A DNA stretch of 6,896 nt from Rhizobiaceae bacterium UBA1291 (GTDB lineage Bacteria > Pseudomonadota > Alphaproteobacteria > Rhizobiales > Rhizobiaceae), in contig DBUL01000126.1 in NCBI GenBank assembly GCA_002307905.1, positions 7,166 through 14,061 of the forward strand. Direction: 5' to 3'. A program made the position numbers and the translations under genes. A model generated the notes under the pieces. It did not search any database and was not told the origin of the DNA. It saw nothing but the letters and a program-made list of their open reading frames with translations. Shown piece by piece: positions 1 to 5,778 of the stretch. Position 1 is the stretch's first letter. The number at the start of each line of letters is the position of its first letter.

Positions 1-567
1 GAGCTTCGAGACGATGTGCAGCATCAGGTCGATGCCGGTGGAGATGCCGGCGCTGGAAAAGCGTTCGCCGTCCTCGACGAAGAGGCGGTTTTCCAGCACC
101 TGCGCGGTCGGGGCGAAGCGCTGAAGGTCGTCGATGCAGTCCGCGTGGGTGGTGCAGGCATGGCCGTCGAGCAGACCGGCGGATGCTGCGAGCAAGGCGC
201 CGGAACAGATGGTGACGAGCGTGATGCCGGGCACGACCACGCGACGGAGCCAGCGCGCGATCTCCGCCCGTTCGGCCGCAACCGAGGAAGGATCGGGGAC
301 CGCGCCCATGCTGCCGGATATGACCACATAGGCGCCGTCGGGCAGTCGCTCGGGCAGGGGCTCCAGATTGGCGAGCGTCAGCCCGATCGATGTCGTCTGT
401 TCGGCATGGGCGGCGACGAAACGGCAGTCGAACAGGATTTCCGCCTGTTCGCTGTTGGCGTAGCGCAGCACCTCGACCGGGCCGGCGACATCCATCAAGA
501 GCGTGTGCGGCGGCAGCACGACATAGACGGGAATGGTTCGGCGGTCGAGGCGGGGCGCGACTGTCAT
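1..567 (-). CDS. GlxA-family transcriptional regulator, DJ-1/PfpI-like domain (partial, C-terminus outside window)
   Basis: The first 189 codons of a regulator, read leftward and cut by the window edge. What is present is a DJ-1/PfpI (class I glutamine amidotransferase-like) domain: an N-terminal beta strand (PVYVVLPPHTLLMDVAGPVE, about residues 13-32), the segment DGAYVVISGSMGAV, and the nucleophile-elbow region TICSGALLAASAGLLDGH with Cys121, followed by TTHAD. This order is typical of GlxA-type regulators, whose C-terminal third is an AraC/XylS helix-turn-helix domain. That DNA-binding part should lie left of position 1 and is not seen here. In this family the DJ-1-like domain is thought to sense a ligand rather than act as an enzyme. 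The ATG (565-567) overlaps the stop codon of the upstream hydrolase gene in an ATGA arrangement, with no separate Shine-Dalgarno sequence, so translation is probably coupled. It may regulate its own operon and possibly the divergent oxidoreductase (inference). Confidence 0.85.
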   Translation of the reverse strand, partial: MTVAPRLDRRTIPVYVVLPPHTLLMDVAGPVEVLRYANSEQAEILFDCRFVAAHAEQTTSIGLTLANLEPLPERLPDGAYVVISGSMGAVPDPSSVAAERAEIARWLRRVVVPGITLVTICSGALLAASAGLLDGHACTTHADCIDDLQRFAPTAQVLENRLFVEDGERFSSAGISTGIDLMLHIVSKL

Positions 568-1124
568 GCGGCGAGACCGATCTGGCCGAGCGCCTGTTCG
601 ACCGTCGCGATGCGGGCAAAGCGGCCAGCCAGCACCAGCTCGGTGCGGATCTTGATGTCGGCGGCGCTGAACACCTGGCCCGAGGCATGGGTCATCGGGA
701 AGGTCAGCGTCGCCTCGGTCACGTAGTCGACGGCAAAGCCGAGATCGGCGCCGTGGCGCGTCGTCGTCTCGCAGCACTGTTCGGTGCGGATGCCCGAGAC
801 GATCAGCCGGCCGATGCCGCGCTGGCGCAGCCAGATTTCGAGCGGCGTGCCGACGAAGGCCGAGTGGCGGGTCTTGTGGATGATGACGTCCGGCTCGATG
901 CGGAGGCCGGTGAGCGTCGTGACGAAACCGCTGTCGAGGCGGAACTCCGCATCGTCGTCGGTGTGGAAGATCTGCACGACGGCATGGCCGGCGGCCTTGG
1001 CGCCGTCGATCAGCGCCTGCTGCTTGGCGATGAAGTCGACCACGTCCTCATCGCGCCAGTAGGGGCGGTGGCGGAAGGATTCCTGGACGTCGATGACAAG
1101 GAGGGCGGTGTTGCTGGCGGTCAT
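564..1124 (-). CDS. Isochorismatase-like cysteine hydrolase
   Basis: A 186-residue alpha/beta hydrolase of the isochorismatase-like (cysteine hydrolase) superfamily, whose members hydrolyse amides, ureido compounds or vinyl ethers (nicotinamidase, N-carbamoylsarcosine amidase and similar). The expected triad is visible: Asp12 in ALLVIDVQ, Lys84 in IIHKTRHSAF, and the nucleophile Cys117 in SGIRTEQCCETT, which aligns with the family pattern GxxTxxCV. Length is normal for the family and no signal peptide is seen, so it should be cytoplasmic. I chose the ATG at 1124 because AGAGG lies 9 bases upstream and the protein then begins just before the first beta strand, as usual. An ATG nine bases further out has no room for a ribosome site, and a still longer reading to 1235 adds an unconvincing basic leader. 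It is the first gene of a unit with the GlxA-type regulator. The substrate cannot be inferred; motif residues do not separate the subfamilies. Confidence 0.88.
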   Translation of the reverse strand: MTASNTALLVIDVQESFRHRPYWRDEDVVDFIAKQQALIDGAKAAGHAVVQIFHTDDDAEFRLDSGFVTTLTGLRIEPDVIIHKTRHSAFVGTPLEIWLRQRGIGRLIVSGIRTEQCCETTTRHGADLGFAVDYVTEATLTFPMTHASGQVFSAADIKIRTELVLAGRFARIATVEQALGQIGLAA

Positions 1125-1133
1125 TTTCTGCAT

Positions 1134-1138
1134 CCTCT
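1134..1138 (-). promoter_or_regulatory. Ribosome binding site deciding the hydrolase start
   Basis: AGAGG on the minus strand ends 9 bases before the ATG at 1124. It directly abuts the alternative ATG at 1133, which it could not serve, so it selects the shorter start (186 residues). Confidence 0.6.
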
Positions 1139-1266
1139 GCGTTGATGGGATAGCCGAAAATACCGCACGAAAAAAAGGGAAAAAGTTCTGCTTCGGACGA
1201 TCACGGGACATTTTCGGCCAATCACGGTCCGTCACGCGGTCTGCCGTTGCTTGGGTTCGTGGCCCG

Positions 1267-1295
1267 TTGCCAAGCGACGGATCTCTGACTAGGGT
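1267..1295 (+). promoter_or_regulatory. Candidate sigma-70-type promoter of the oxidoreductase gene
   Basis: TTGCCA (1267-1272, five of six matches to the -35 consensus), a 17-base spacer, and TAGGGT (1290-1295, a weak -10 with three of six matches). It would start transcription near 1302, leaving a leader of roughly 23 bases before the ATG. The -35 overlaps a CGTTGC repeat and one arm of a GCTTGG/CCAAGC inverted repeat (1249-1254, 1270-1275), which would suit repression. The weak -10 keeps confidence low. Confidence 0.35.
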
Positions 1296-1311
1296 CGCGC
1301 GGCAACGTTAC

Positions 1312-1319
1312 AGGAGGAG
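1312..1319 (+). promoter_or_regulatory. Strong ribosome binding site of the oxidoreductase
   Basis: AGGAGGAG is a near-perfect Shine-Dalgarno sequence. Its AGGAGG core ends 7 bases before the ATG at 1325. It is the strongest ribosome site in the window and fixes the start. Confidence 0.85.
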
Positions 1320-1324
1320 CCCCC

Positions 1325-2314
1325 ATGCTGCGTTTCGGAATTCTGTCCACGGCCAAGATCGGCCGCGAGCTCGTCGTGCCGGCCATGCAGGACGCCGAGA
1401 ACTGCGTCGTCACCGCGATCGCAAGCCGTGATATTTCCAAGGCGCGCGCCATGGCGGACCGCTTTTCCGTGCCGCATGCCTTCGGCTCCTACGAGGAAAT
1501 GCTGGCCTCCGATGTAATCGATGCCGTCTACATTCCGCTGCCGACCGCGCAGCATGTCGAATGGACGATCAGGGCGGCGGACGCCGGCAAGCATGTGCTG
1601 TGCGAAAAACCGATTGCGCTCAAGGCCTCCGACATCGACCAGCTGATCGCCGCGCGCGACCGCAACGGCGTGCTGGTCTCCGAAGCGTTCATGGTCACTT
1701 ACACCCCGGTGTGGCGAAAGGTGCGCGCGCTGCTCGCCGAAGGGGCGATCGGCCGGCTGCGCCACGTGCAGGGCGTCTTCACCTATTTCAACCGCGACCC
1801 CGGCAACATGCGCAACATCCCCGAACTCGGCGGCGGCGGACTGCCGGACATCGGTGTCTATCCGGCGATCGCCACCCGTTTCGCCACCGGCACCGAACCG
1901 TTGAAGGTGCAGGCCGTGGTCGAGCGCGATGCGGAATTCGGCACGGACATCTATTCAAGCGTCAAGGCGGATTTCGGCACCTTCGAGCTGAGCTTCTACG
2001 TCTCGACCCAGATGGCCAACCGCCAGTCCATGGTGTTCCACGGCACGGAAGGCTTCATCGAGGTTCGCTCGCCGTTCAACGCCGACCGCTGGGGCGCCGA
2101 AGAGGTCGAGCTTTCCAACCAGTCGCATAACCAGTCGCAAGTTTTCCGTTTCCAGGATAGCCGGCAGTATCGGCGCGAGGCGGAGGCTTTCGCCCGGGCG
2201 GCGCTGGGCGGCGATCGCTCCGAGGTCGTCAGCCTGGAAAGTTCGCGCGCCAACCAGCGCTTCATCGACGCGATTTATCGCGCCGGGGAAAAGGACGGCT
2301 GGGAGACGGTCTGA
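1325..2314 (+). CDS. Gfo/Idh/MocA family NAD(P)-dependent oxidoreductase
   Basis: A complete 329-residue dehydrogenase of the Gfo/Idh/MocA family, which oxidises or reduces sugars, inositols and related polyols with NAD(P). The N-terminal Rossmann fold starts at once ([10 protein letters not shown], residues 4-13), with IASRD (32-36) at the end of the second strand, where cofactor preference is set. The catalytic-lysine motif EKP is at residues 94-96 (Lys95). The C-terminal domain carries the glycine-rich [12 protein letters not shown] (169-180); Asp175 and Tyr179 have the same spacing as the active-site Asp and Tyr of glucose-fructose oxidoreductase, as I recall them. The stretch [10 protein letters not shown] before it recalls the dihydrodiol/D-xylose dehydrogenase branch, but the substrate is not determined. 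No Tat or Sec signal is seen, so it is cytoplasmic. It is transcribed alone, divergent from the hydrolase unit and convergent on gtrA-like with only 8 bases between the stop codons. Confidence 0.92.
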   Translation: MLRFGILSTAKIGRELVVPAMQDAENCVVTAIASRDISKARAMADRFSVPHAFGSYEEMLASDVIDAVYIPLPTAQHVEWTIRAADAGKHVLCEKPIALKASDIDQLIAARDRNGVLVSEAFMVTYTPVWRKVRALLAEGAIGRLRHVQGVFTYFNRDPGNMRNIPELGGGGLPDIGVYPAIATRFATGTEPLKVQAVVERDAEFGTDIYSSVKADFGTFELSFYVSTQMANRQSMVFHGTEGFIEVRSPFNADRWGAEEVELSNQSHNQSQVFRFQDSRQYRREAEAFARAALGGDRSEVVSLESSRANQRFIDAIYRAGEKDGWETV

Positions 2315-2322
2315 GGCCGAGA

Positions 2323-2697
2323 TCAGCGGCGAAAGACGAAGCGCGAATAGCCGACGAAGGAAAAGGCCATGGCGGCGATCGAGGCGATGACCAGCGCCGC
2401 CAGCGGCTGCAGGATCGGCAGCGACAAAAGCAGCCCGCTATAGATCAGATAATTGACCACGGCCGAGGTGATGCCGACCGAGCCGTAGCGGAAGCCCTCG
2501 ACCGCGAGCGAGCGGCGCGAGGCGCCGAAGGTGAAGCTGCGGTTGAGATACCAGGTGGCGACCAGAGCCACGGCAATGGCGGTGGCGCGGGCGAGGAAGG
2601 GGCCGAGCGGCGTCGTTTCGAGCAGCAGCCAGAGCAGGGCGGCATCGATGACGAACCCGGCCGTGCCGACGATGCCGAAGCGGACGAGCTTCTTCAT
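2323..2697 (-). CDS. GtrA-family membrane protein (putative polyprenyl-linked sugar translocation)
   Basis: A 124-residue, four-helix membrane protein of the GtrA family. Predicted helices lie at about residues 6-27, 34-52, 71-92 and 98-117. The family signature WYLNRSFTF (49-57) follows helix 2, and a related element, GYSRFVFRR (116-124), follows helix 4 at the C-terminus. Length and topology are normal for GtrA/DPMS-flippase-like proteins, which are proposed to help move undecaprenyl-phosphate sugars across the inner membrane; that role is established for only a few members. The ATG at 2697 overlaps the stop codon of the upstream glycosyltransferase (ATGA), and no good Shine-Dalgarno sequence precedes it, so its translation is probably coupled to that gene. 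This tight link to a DPM1/GtrB-like enzyme supports a shared lipid-carrier pathway. I am sure of the family and less sure of the transport role. Confidence 0.93.
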   Translation of the reverse strand: MKKLVRFGIVGTAGFVIDAALLWLLLETTPLGPFLARATAIAVALVATWYLNRSFTFGASRRSLAVEGFRYGSVGITSAVVNYLIYSGLLLSLPILQPLAALVIASIAAMAFSFVGYSRFVFRR

Positions 2698-3698
2698 GCC
2701 GCGTCGGCGGTTCGCGCCGGCTTACGCTTTTCGCGGTCCGTACGAGCAGCCTGCTGTGCATGGGCGAGCGCCGGCAGGCTGAGGTAGTGGATGCGCAGCT
2801 GTTCGGCACGCGAGCGGGCGAGCGAATCGAGGATCAGCCCGGCGGTGAAGGCGAGCAGCGACATCATCATCAGCGCGGTCGCGAGGATCCAGGTCGGCAT
2901 GCGGCTGACGAGGCCGGTAGTGAAGTACTCGACGAGAACCGGGGCCATGAAGACGAGACTTGCCGCCATGATCGTGGCGGCGATCGCGCCGAAGAAGGCG
3001 AAGGGACGCGTCTCCTTCATCAGCATGGCGAACATCCAGAGGATCTTCGCGCCGTCCCTGAAGGTCGACAGCTTCGAATGCGAGCCCTCCGGCCGGCGTC
3101 CATAGTCGAGCTCGAGCTCGCAGACCGGCAGCTTCAGCCGCGAGGCATGCACCGACATTTCCGTCTCGATTTCGAACCCGGCGGACACAGCGGGAAAGCT
3201 CTTGACGAAGCGGCGCGAAAAGACCCGGTAGCCCGACAGGATGTCGGTGAAGTCGCTGCCGAACAGGAAGCGATAAAGTCTGTTGAACAGCCGGTTGCCG
3301 AAGGCGTGACCGTTGCGCCCGGCATCGGCATGCACGCCGCGACGCGTGCCGACTACCATGTCGGCGCGCTCCGTCAGAAGCGTGCGGATCAGTTCCTCGG
3401 CGTCGTCTGGTGCATAGGTGCCGTCGCCGTCGGCCATGACATAGACGTCGGCCTCGATGTCGCAGAACATGCGGCGCACCACATGGCCCTTGCCCTGCCG
3501 GCGCTCGCGCATGACGGTTGCGCCGGCGAGCATGGCGGTCAGCGCCGTGCCGTCGATGGAATTGTTGTCGTAGACATAGATGCGCGCCTGCGGCAGTGCT
3601 GCGCGAAAGCCCTGCACCACGGCGCCGATCGTGCCTGCTTCGTTGTAGCAGGGCAGCAGTACCGCCACGTCTAGGTTTTCGGATGCTGGCCCACGCAT
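2694..3698 (-). CDS. Family 2 glycosyltransferase, DPM1/GtrB-like (polyprenyl-phosphate sugar transferase)
   Basis: A 334-residue GT2 enzyme expected to transfer a hexose from a nucleotide sugar to polyprenyl phosphate on the cytoplasmic face. The GT-A domain runs from about residue 10 to 225: LLPCYNEAGTI (14-24), DNNSIDGT (44-51), the metal-binding DGD in MADGDGTY (Asp90, Asp92), FTDILSGYRVFSRRF (150-164) and SAGFEIETEM (172-181). Two membrane helices follow at about 232-256 and 268-291, then a short basic, Ala-rich cytoplasmic tail. This GT-A plus two-helix form resembles GtrB and bacterial DPM1-like enzymes. The ATG at 3698 has only a weak GAG eight bases upstream, but the protein then starts about ten residues before the first strand, as is usual. 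It leads a two-gene unit with the GtrA-like gene and is divergent from the polytopic membrane protein. The sugar cannot be deduced. Confidence 0.92.
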   Translation of the reverse strand: MRGPASENLDVAVLLPCYNEAGTIGAVVQGFRAALPQARIYVYDNNSIDGTALTAMLAGATVMRERRQGKGHVVRRMFCDIEADVYVMADGDGTYAPDDAEELIRTLLTERADMVVGTRRGVHADAGRNGHAFGNRLFNRLYRFLFGSDFTDILSGYRVFSRRFVKSFPAVSAGFEIETEMSVHASRLKLPVCELELDYGRRPEGSHSKLSTFRDGAKILWMFAMLMKETRPFAFFGAIAATIMAASLVFMAPVLVEYFTTGLVSRMPTWILATALMMMSLLAFTAGLILDSLARSRAEQLRIHYLSLPALAHAQQAARTDREKRKPARTADAA

Positions 3699-3858
3699 AT
3701 CGGCTACTCGCGACAGAAGACATGCCCGACCACCATCGTGTCCGGCCCGGTTTTACTATTTCTTGAGAAGGTTAAGGCTAGGTTTCGCCCATGGATGGCA
3801 GGTCCTGTTTTTTGTCTCGCAGTGGTGCGGGAGGCCTGAATCGGGGCACGAGGCGCGC
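3699..3858. promoter_or_regulatory. Divergent intergenic region between glycosyltransferase and GT-C-like gene
   Basis: A 160-base gap between divergent genes that must hold both promoters. It is AT-richer in two places (3751-3775 and a six-T run at 3808-3813). TTCTTGAGAA (3760-3769) is a short dyad of 4-base arms. No -35/-10 pair is good enough to call on either strand. The shared control region would allow the two halves of the cassette to be regulated together (inference). Confidence 0.5.
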
Positions 3859-5676
3859 ATGGCAGATCAGGGAACGAGCGACAGAACAGAATCCTGGCTC
3901 TGGAGTCGCTCATGGTTCGCCGTCTCCTTCTACGGCGTCGTAACGGTCGCTATTCTCCTGCTCATCAACCTGCCGGGTGCCACCGACTATGTCGGCGCCG
4001 ACAACGATGACGTGATGCGTCTCGTCCAGGTGCGCGATCTCCTTGCCGGCCAATCGTGGTTCGACCTCACCCAGTACCGGCTCGGGCTGGACGGCGGCAC
4101 GCTGATGCACTGGTCGCGCCTCGTCGACCTGCCCATTGCCGGCCTGATCTGGGCCTTTGCTCAATTACTGCCAGCGGAACGAGCCGAGGCGGCGGCGCTG
4201 CTGGTCTGGCCGCTCTTCCTCACACTGCCGCTCTTTGCTGCCGTGGCGATCGGCGCGCGCCGGATCGGCGGCTTGTCCGCCATGCCGATCGCGCTTGGAC
4301 TTGCGGCGCTGCTCGTCGTGACCTCGAACCGTTTCCTGCCCGGCGCGATCGACCACCACAATGTCCAGCTCGTTCTCGTCGCCACCATTGCCGCCATGCT
4401 GGTCGATCCTCGCTACAAGCCGGCGAGTTTTGCCATTGCAGGCCTGGCGGCGGCGCTGGCGATCGCAATCGGCGCCGAGACATCGCCCGTTGTCGCAACC
4501 GCCTGTCTCGTCGTCGCCGTGCTGTGGGCCTGGCATGGTTCGGCCTTTGCGCCGGCGGCGCGCGCGTTCGCGCTGACCGTGACGATCGCCATCTCAGCCC
4601 TCTTCTTCGCCACCGTGCCGCCCCGCCTCTACACCATGGCCGCCTGCGACAGCCTTTCGATCAGCTATTATGGAATAACCGCCATCGGCGGTCTGCTGCT
4701 GCTTCTTTCGGTCCAGCTGGCAAGCCGTGCATCGCGCCCAGTTCGCTTCGCTGCGCTCGGGCTGAACGGCGTGGCCGTGCTTGGCACGGCGCTGGTGCTC
4801 GCGCCGCAATGCCTGCAAAACCCGCTCAACGACCTCGATCCGCTGTTGTTCACGCTCTGGCTCAATTCCGTCGCGGAGGCGCAGTCGATTGTGGGTCAGC
4901 TGCGCATCGAGCCGGCCAGCATCGGCGGCTTTTATGTCGTCGGAATTTTCGCCATTGCAGTCTGCATCTTTCGCATTGCCCGCAAGGATCGGACGGAGGT
5001 CCATGCGATCCTGTTGCCGCTGATCCTGGTCTCCTGGGCGGTTGCGCTCGTTCAACTGCGTGGCGCAGTCTTCGCCAACCTGCTCTCCGTCCTGCCGCTC
5101 TCGCTGCTGATTGCCGAGCTGCGCCGCAATGCCAGGGACGACCCGGAGAACCTCAGCGCGGGCTTTGCCTTCGCCGTCTCGACGCTCGTCGCCGTGCCGA
5201 GCGTCTGGGTGATCGTCGGCGTGTTTGCGACGGAAGGAACGGCTGGTATCACAAGGCGCTTCGAGGCACAGTTGACGGGTTCGGCGACGGGCGCGGATTG
5301 CGAATCCGCCGTCGCTTTGCGGCAGTTGGCCAGCCTGCCGCCGGCAACCGTGGTCGCGCCATCGAATGCGGGCTCGGAAATCCTGCGCTTTACCGCGCAC
5401 CGGGTTCTATCCGCCCCCTATCACCGCAATCAGGGTGGCATGCTGACAGAACTGCATATCGGCCTTTCCCAGCCCGGGGAGGCCGAAGCCTTCCTGCGCG
5501 GCGCGGGCGCCGCTGTCATCGCCTATTGCCGCTCGGATCCGCAGACGGAGACGATCCGTGACCTCAAACCCGATGGGCTCTACGCGGCGCTCGAACGGGG
5601 CGAGGTGCCGTTCTATCTTGAAGCCCTGCCGCTCGATCCGAAGTCGGGCATGGCGCTCTACCGCACACGGTTTTGA
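3859..5676 (+). CDS. Polytopic membrane protein, candidate GT-C-type glycosyltransferase
   Basis: A 605-residue integral membrane protein with about 12-14 predicted helices (the first at about 20-38, the last at about 434-456) and a soluble C-terminal domain of about 145 residues. After helix 1, the first large loop holds ADNDDVMRL (47-55), then a QYRLG and MHWSRLVDLP segment (72-92). A later loop holds GAIDHHNVQ (162-170). An acidic cluster in the first periplasmic loop and an Asp/His motif in a second loop recall the metal-binding motifs of STT3/AglB-type GT-C enzymes. The C-terminal domain contains HRVLSAPYHRNQGGM (514-528), presumably periplasmic. I chose the ATG at 3859, preceded by GAGG at 3850-3853, since the only upstream in-frame start is a TTG at 3763 with a poor leader. 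It is divergent from the GT2/GtrA pair, fitting a final-transfer role. Class is inferred; no named family was recognised, and a transporter or other membrane protein remains possible. Confidence 0.8.
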   Translation: MADQGTSDRTESWLWSRSWFAVSFYGVVTVAILLLINLPGATDYVGADNDDVMRLVQVRDLLAGQSWFDLTQYRLGLDGGTLMHWSRLVDLPIAGLIWAFAQLLPAERAEAAALLVWPLFLTLPLFAAVAIGARRIGGLSAMPIALGLAALLVVTSNRFLPGAIDHHNVQLVLVATIAAMLVDPRYKPASFAIAGLAAALAIAIGAETSPVVATACLVVAVLWAWHGSAFAPAARAFALTVTIAISALFFATVPPRLYTMAACDSLSISYYGITAIGGLLLLLSVQLASRASRPVRFAALGLNGVAVLGTALVLAPQCLQNPLNDLDPLLFTLWLNSVAEAQSIVGQLRIEPASIGGFYVVGIFAIAVCIFRIARKDRTEVHAILLPLILVSWAVALVQLRGAVFANLLSVLPLSLLIAELRRNARDDPENLSAGFAFAVSTLVAVPSVWVIVGVFATEGTAGITRRFEAQLTGSATGADCESAVALRQLASLPPATVVAPSNAGSEILRFTAHRVLSAPYHRNQGGMLTELHIGLSQPGEAEAFLRGAGAAVIAYCRSDPQTETIRDLKPDGLYAALERGEVPFYLEALPLDPKSGMALYRTRF

Positions 5677-5690
5677 GGTCGGTGATCGAT

Positions 5691-5740
5691 TAGGCCACGG
5701 CCCCGGCCCGGTGCGAAAGGCCGGGAAAGGCTGCGGCCTA
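5691..5740. other. Nested hairpin in the gap before xseA
   Basis: Two nested inverted repeats: an outer stem TAGGCC/GGCCTA (5691-5696 with 5735-5740) and an inner stem CCCGGCC/GGCCGGG (5702-5708 with 5719-5725) around a 10-base loop. It lies 15 bases after the stop of the membrane protein gene. There is no T-run after it, so it is not a canonical intrinsic terminator. It could slow transcription, protect the upstream mRNA 3' end, or be a small dispersed palindromic element. Confidence 0.5.
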
Positions 5741-5767
5741 CGGCTGAATTCGCCCGCGTTTTGCGTT

Positions 5768-5776
5768 AGGAAAGGG
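5768..5776 (+). promoter_or_regulatory. Ribosome binding site of xseA
   Basis: AGGAAAGGG precedes the ATG at 5779. The AGGA core ends 7 bases upstream of the start. It supports the chosen start and independent initiation of xseA. Confidence 0.65.
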
Positions 5777-5778
5777 CC

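Larger units (their letters stand above)
1125..1324. promoter_or_regulatory. Divergent control region between hydrolase and oxidoreductase genes
   Basis: A 200-base gap separating two divergent genes, less GC-rich near the hydrolase side. It holds A-runs at 1157-1160, 1170-1176 and 1180-1184, TCACG repeats starting at 1201, 1222 and 1232 (spaced 21 and 10 bases), and CGTTGC repeats at 1245-1250, 1265-1270 and, inverted, 1302-1307. Both promoters must lie here. The repeat sets could be operators for the GlxA-type regulator or for an unlinked regulator; this is inference, since no known binding consensus was recognised. Confidence 0.6.

Noticed and set aside
1125..1235. 37-residue N-terminal extension of the isochorismatase-like hydrolase
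   Set aside because: The extension is basic and Phe-rich, crosses the A-tracts and TCACG repeats, and family members start just before the first strand; AGAGG places the start at 1124.
1337..1363. Missing classical GxGxxG in the oxidoreductase Rossmann fold
   Set aside because: The variant GILSTAKIG is common in this branch of the Gfo/Idh/MocA family, so it is not evidence of inactivation.
2760..3674. Open frame of about 300 codons opposite the GT2 gene
   Set aside because: Antisense shadow; the minus-strand frame carries all the GT2 motifs and has the coding bias.
3808..3813. Six-T run as an intrinsic terminator
   Set aside because: Only CAGG/CCTG with a one-base loop precedes it, which cannot form a stable hairpin, and it lies just upstream of a gene rather than after one.
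3763..3858. 32-residue N-terminal extension of the GT-C-like protein from a TTG start
   Set aside because: The in-frame start is TTG with no good ribosome site; the added residues are a basic leader unlike a membrane segment or signal, and the ATG at 3859 has GAGG at suitable spacing just before helix 1.
4594..5400. Open frame of about 270 codons antisense to the membrane protein gene
   Set aside because: Gln/Arg/Asp-rich shadow with no recognisable domain and no ribosome site of note.
4056..5561. Long open frame (about 500 codons) overlapping the membrane protein gene on the same strand
   Set aside because: An Arg/Ala/Gly-rich out-of-frame shadow of the membrane protein, typical of high-GC coding DNA; it has no domain-like pattern.
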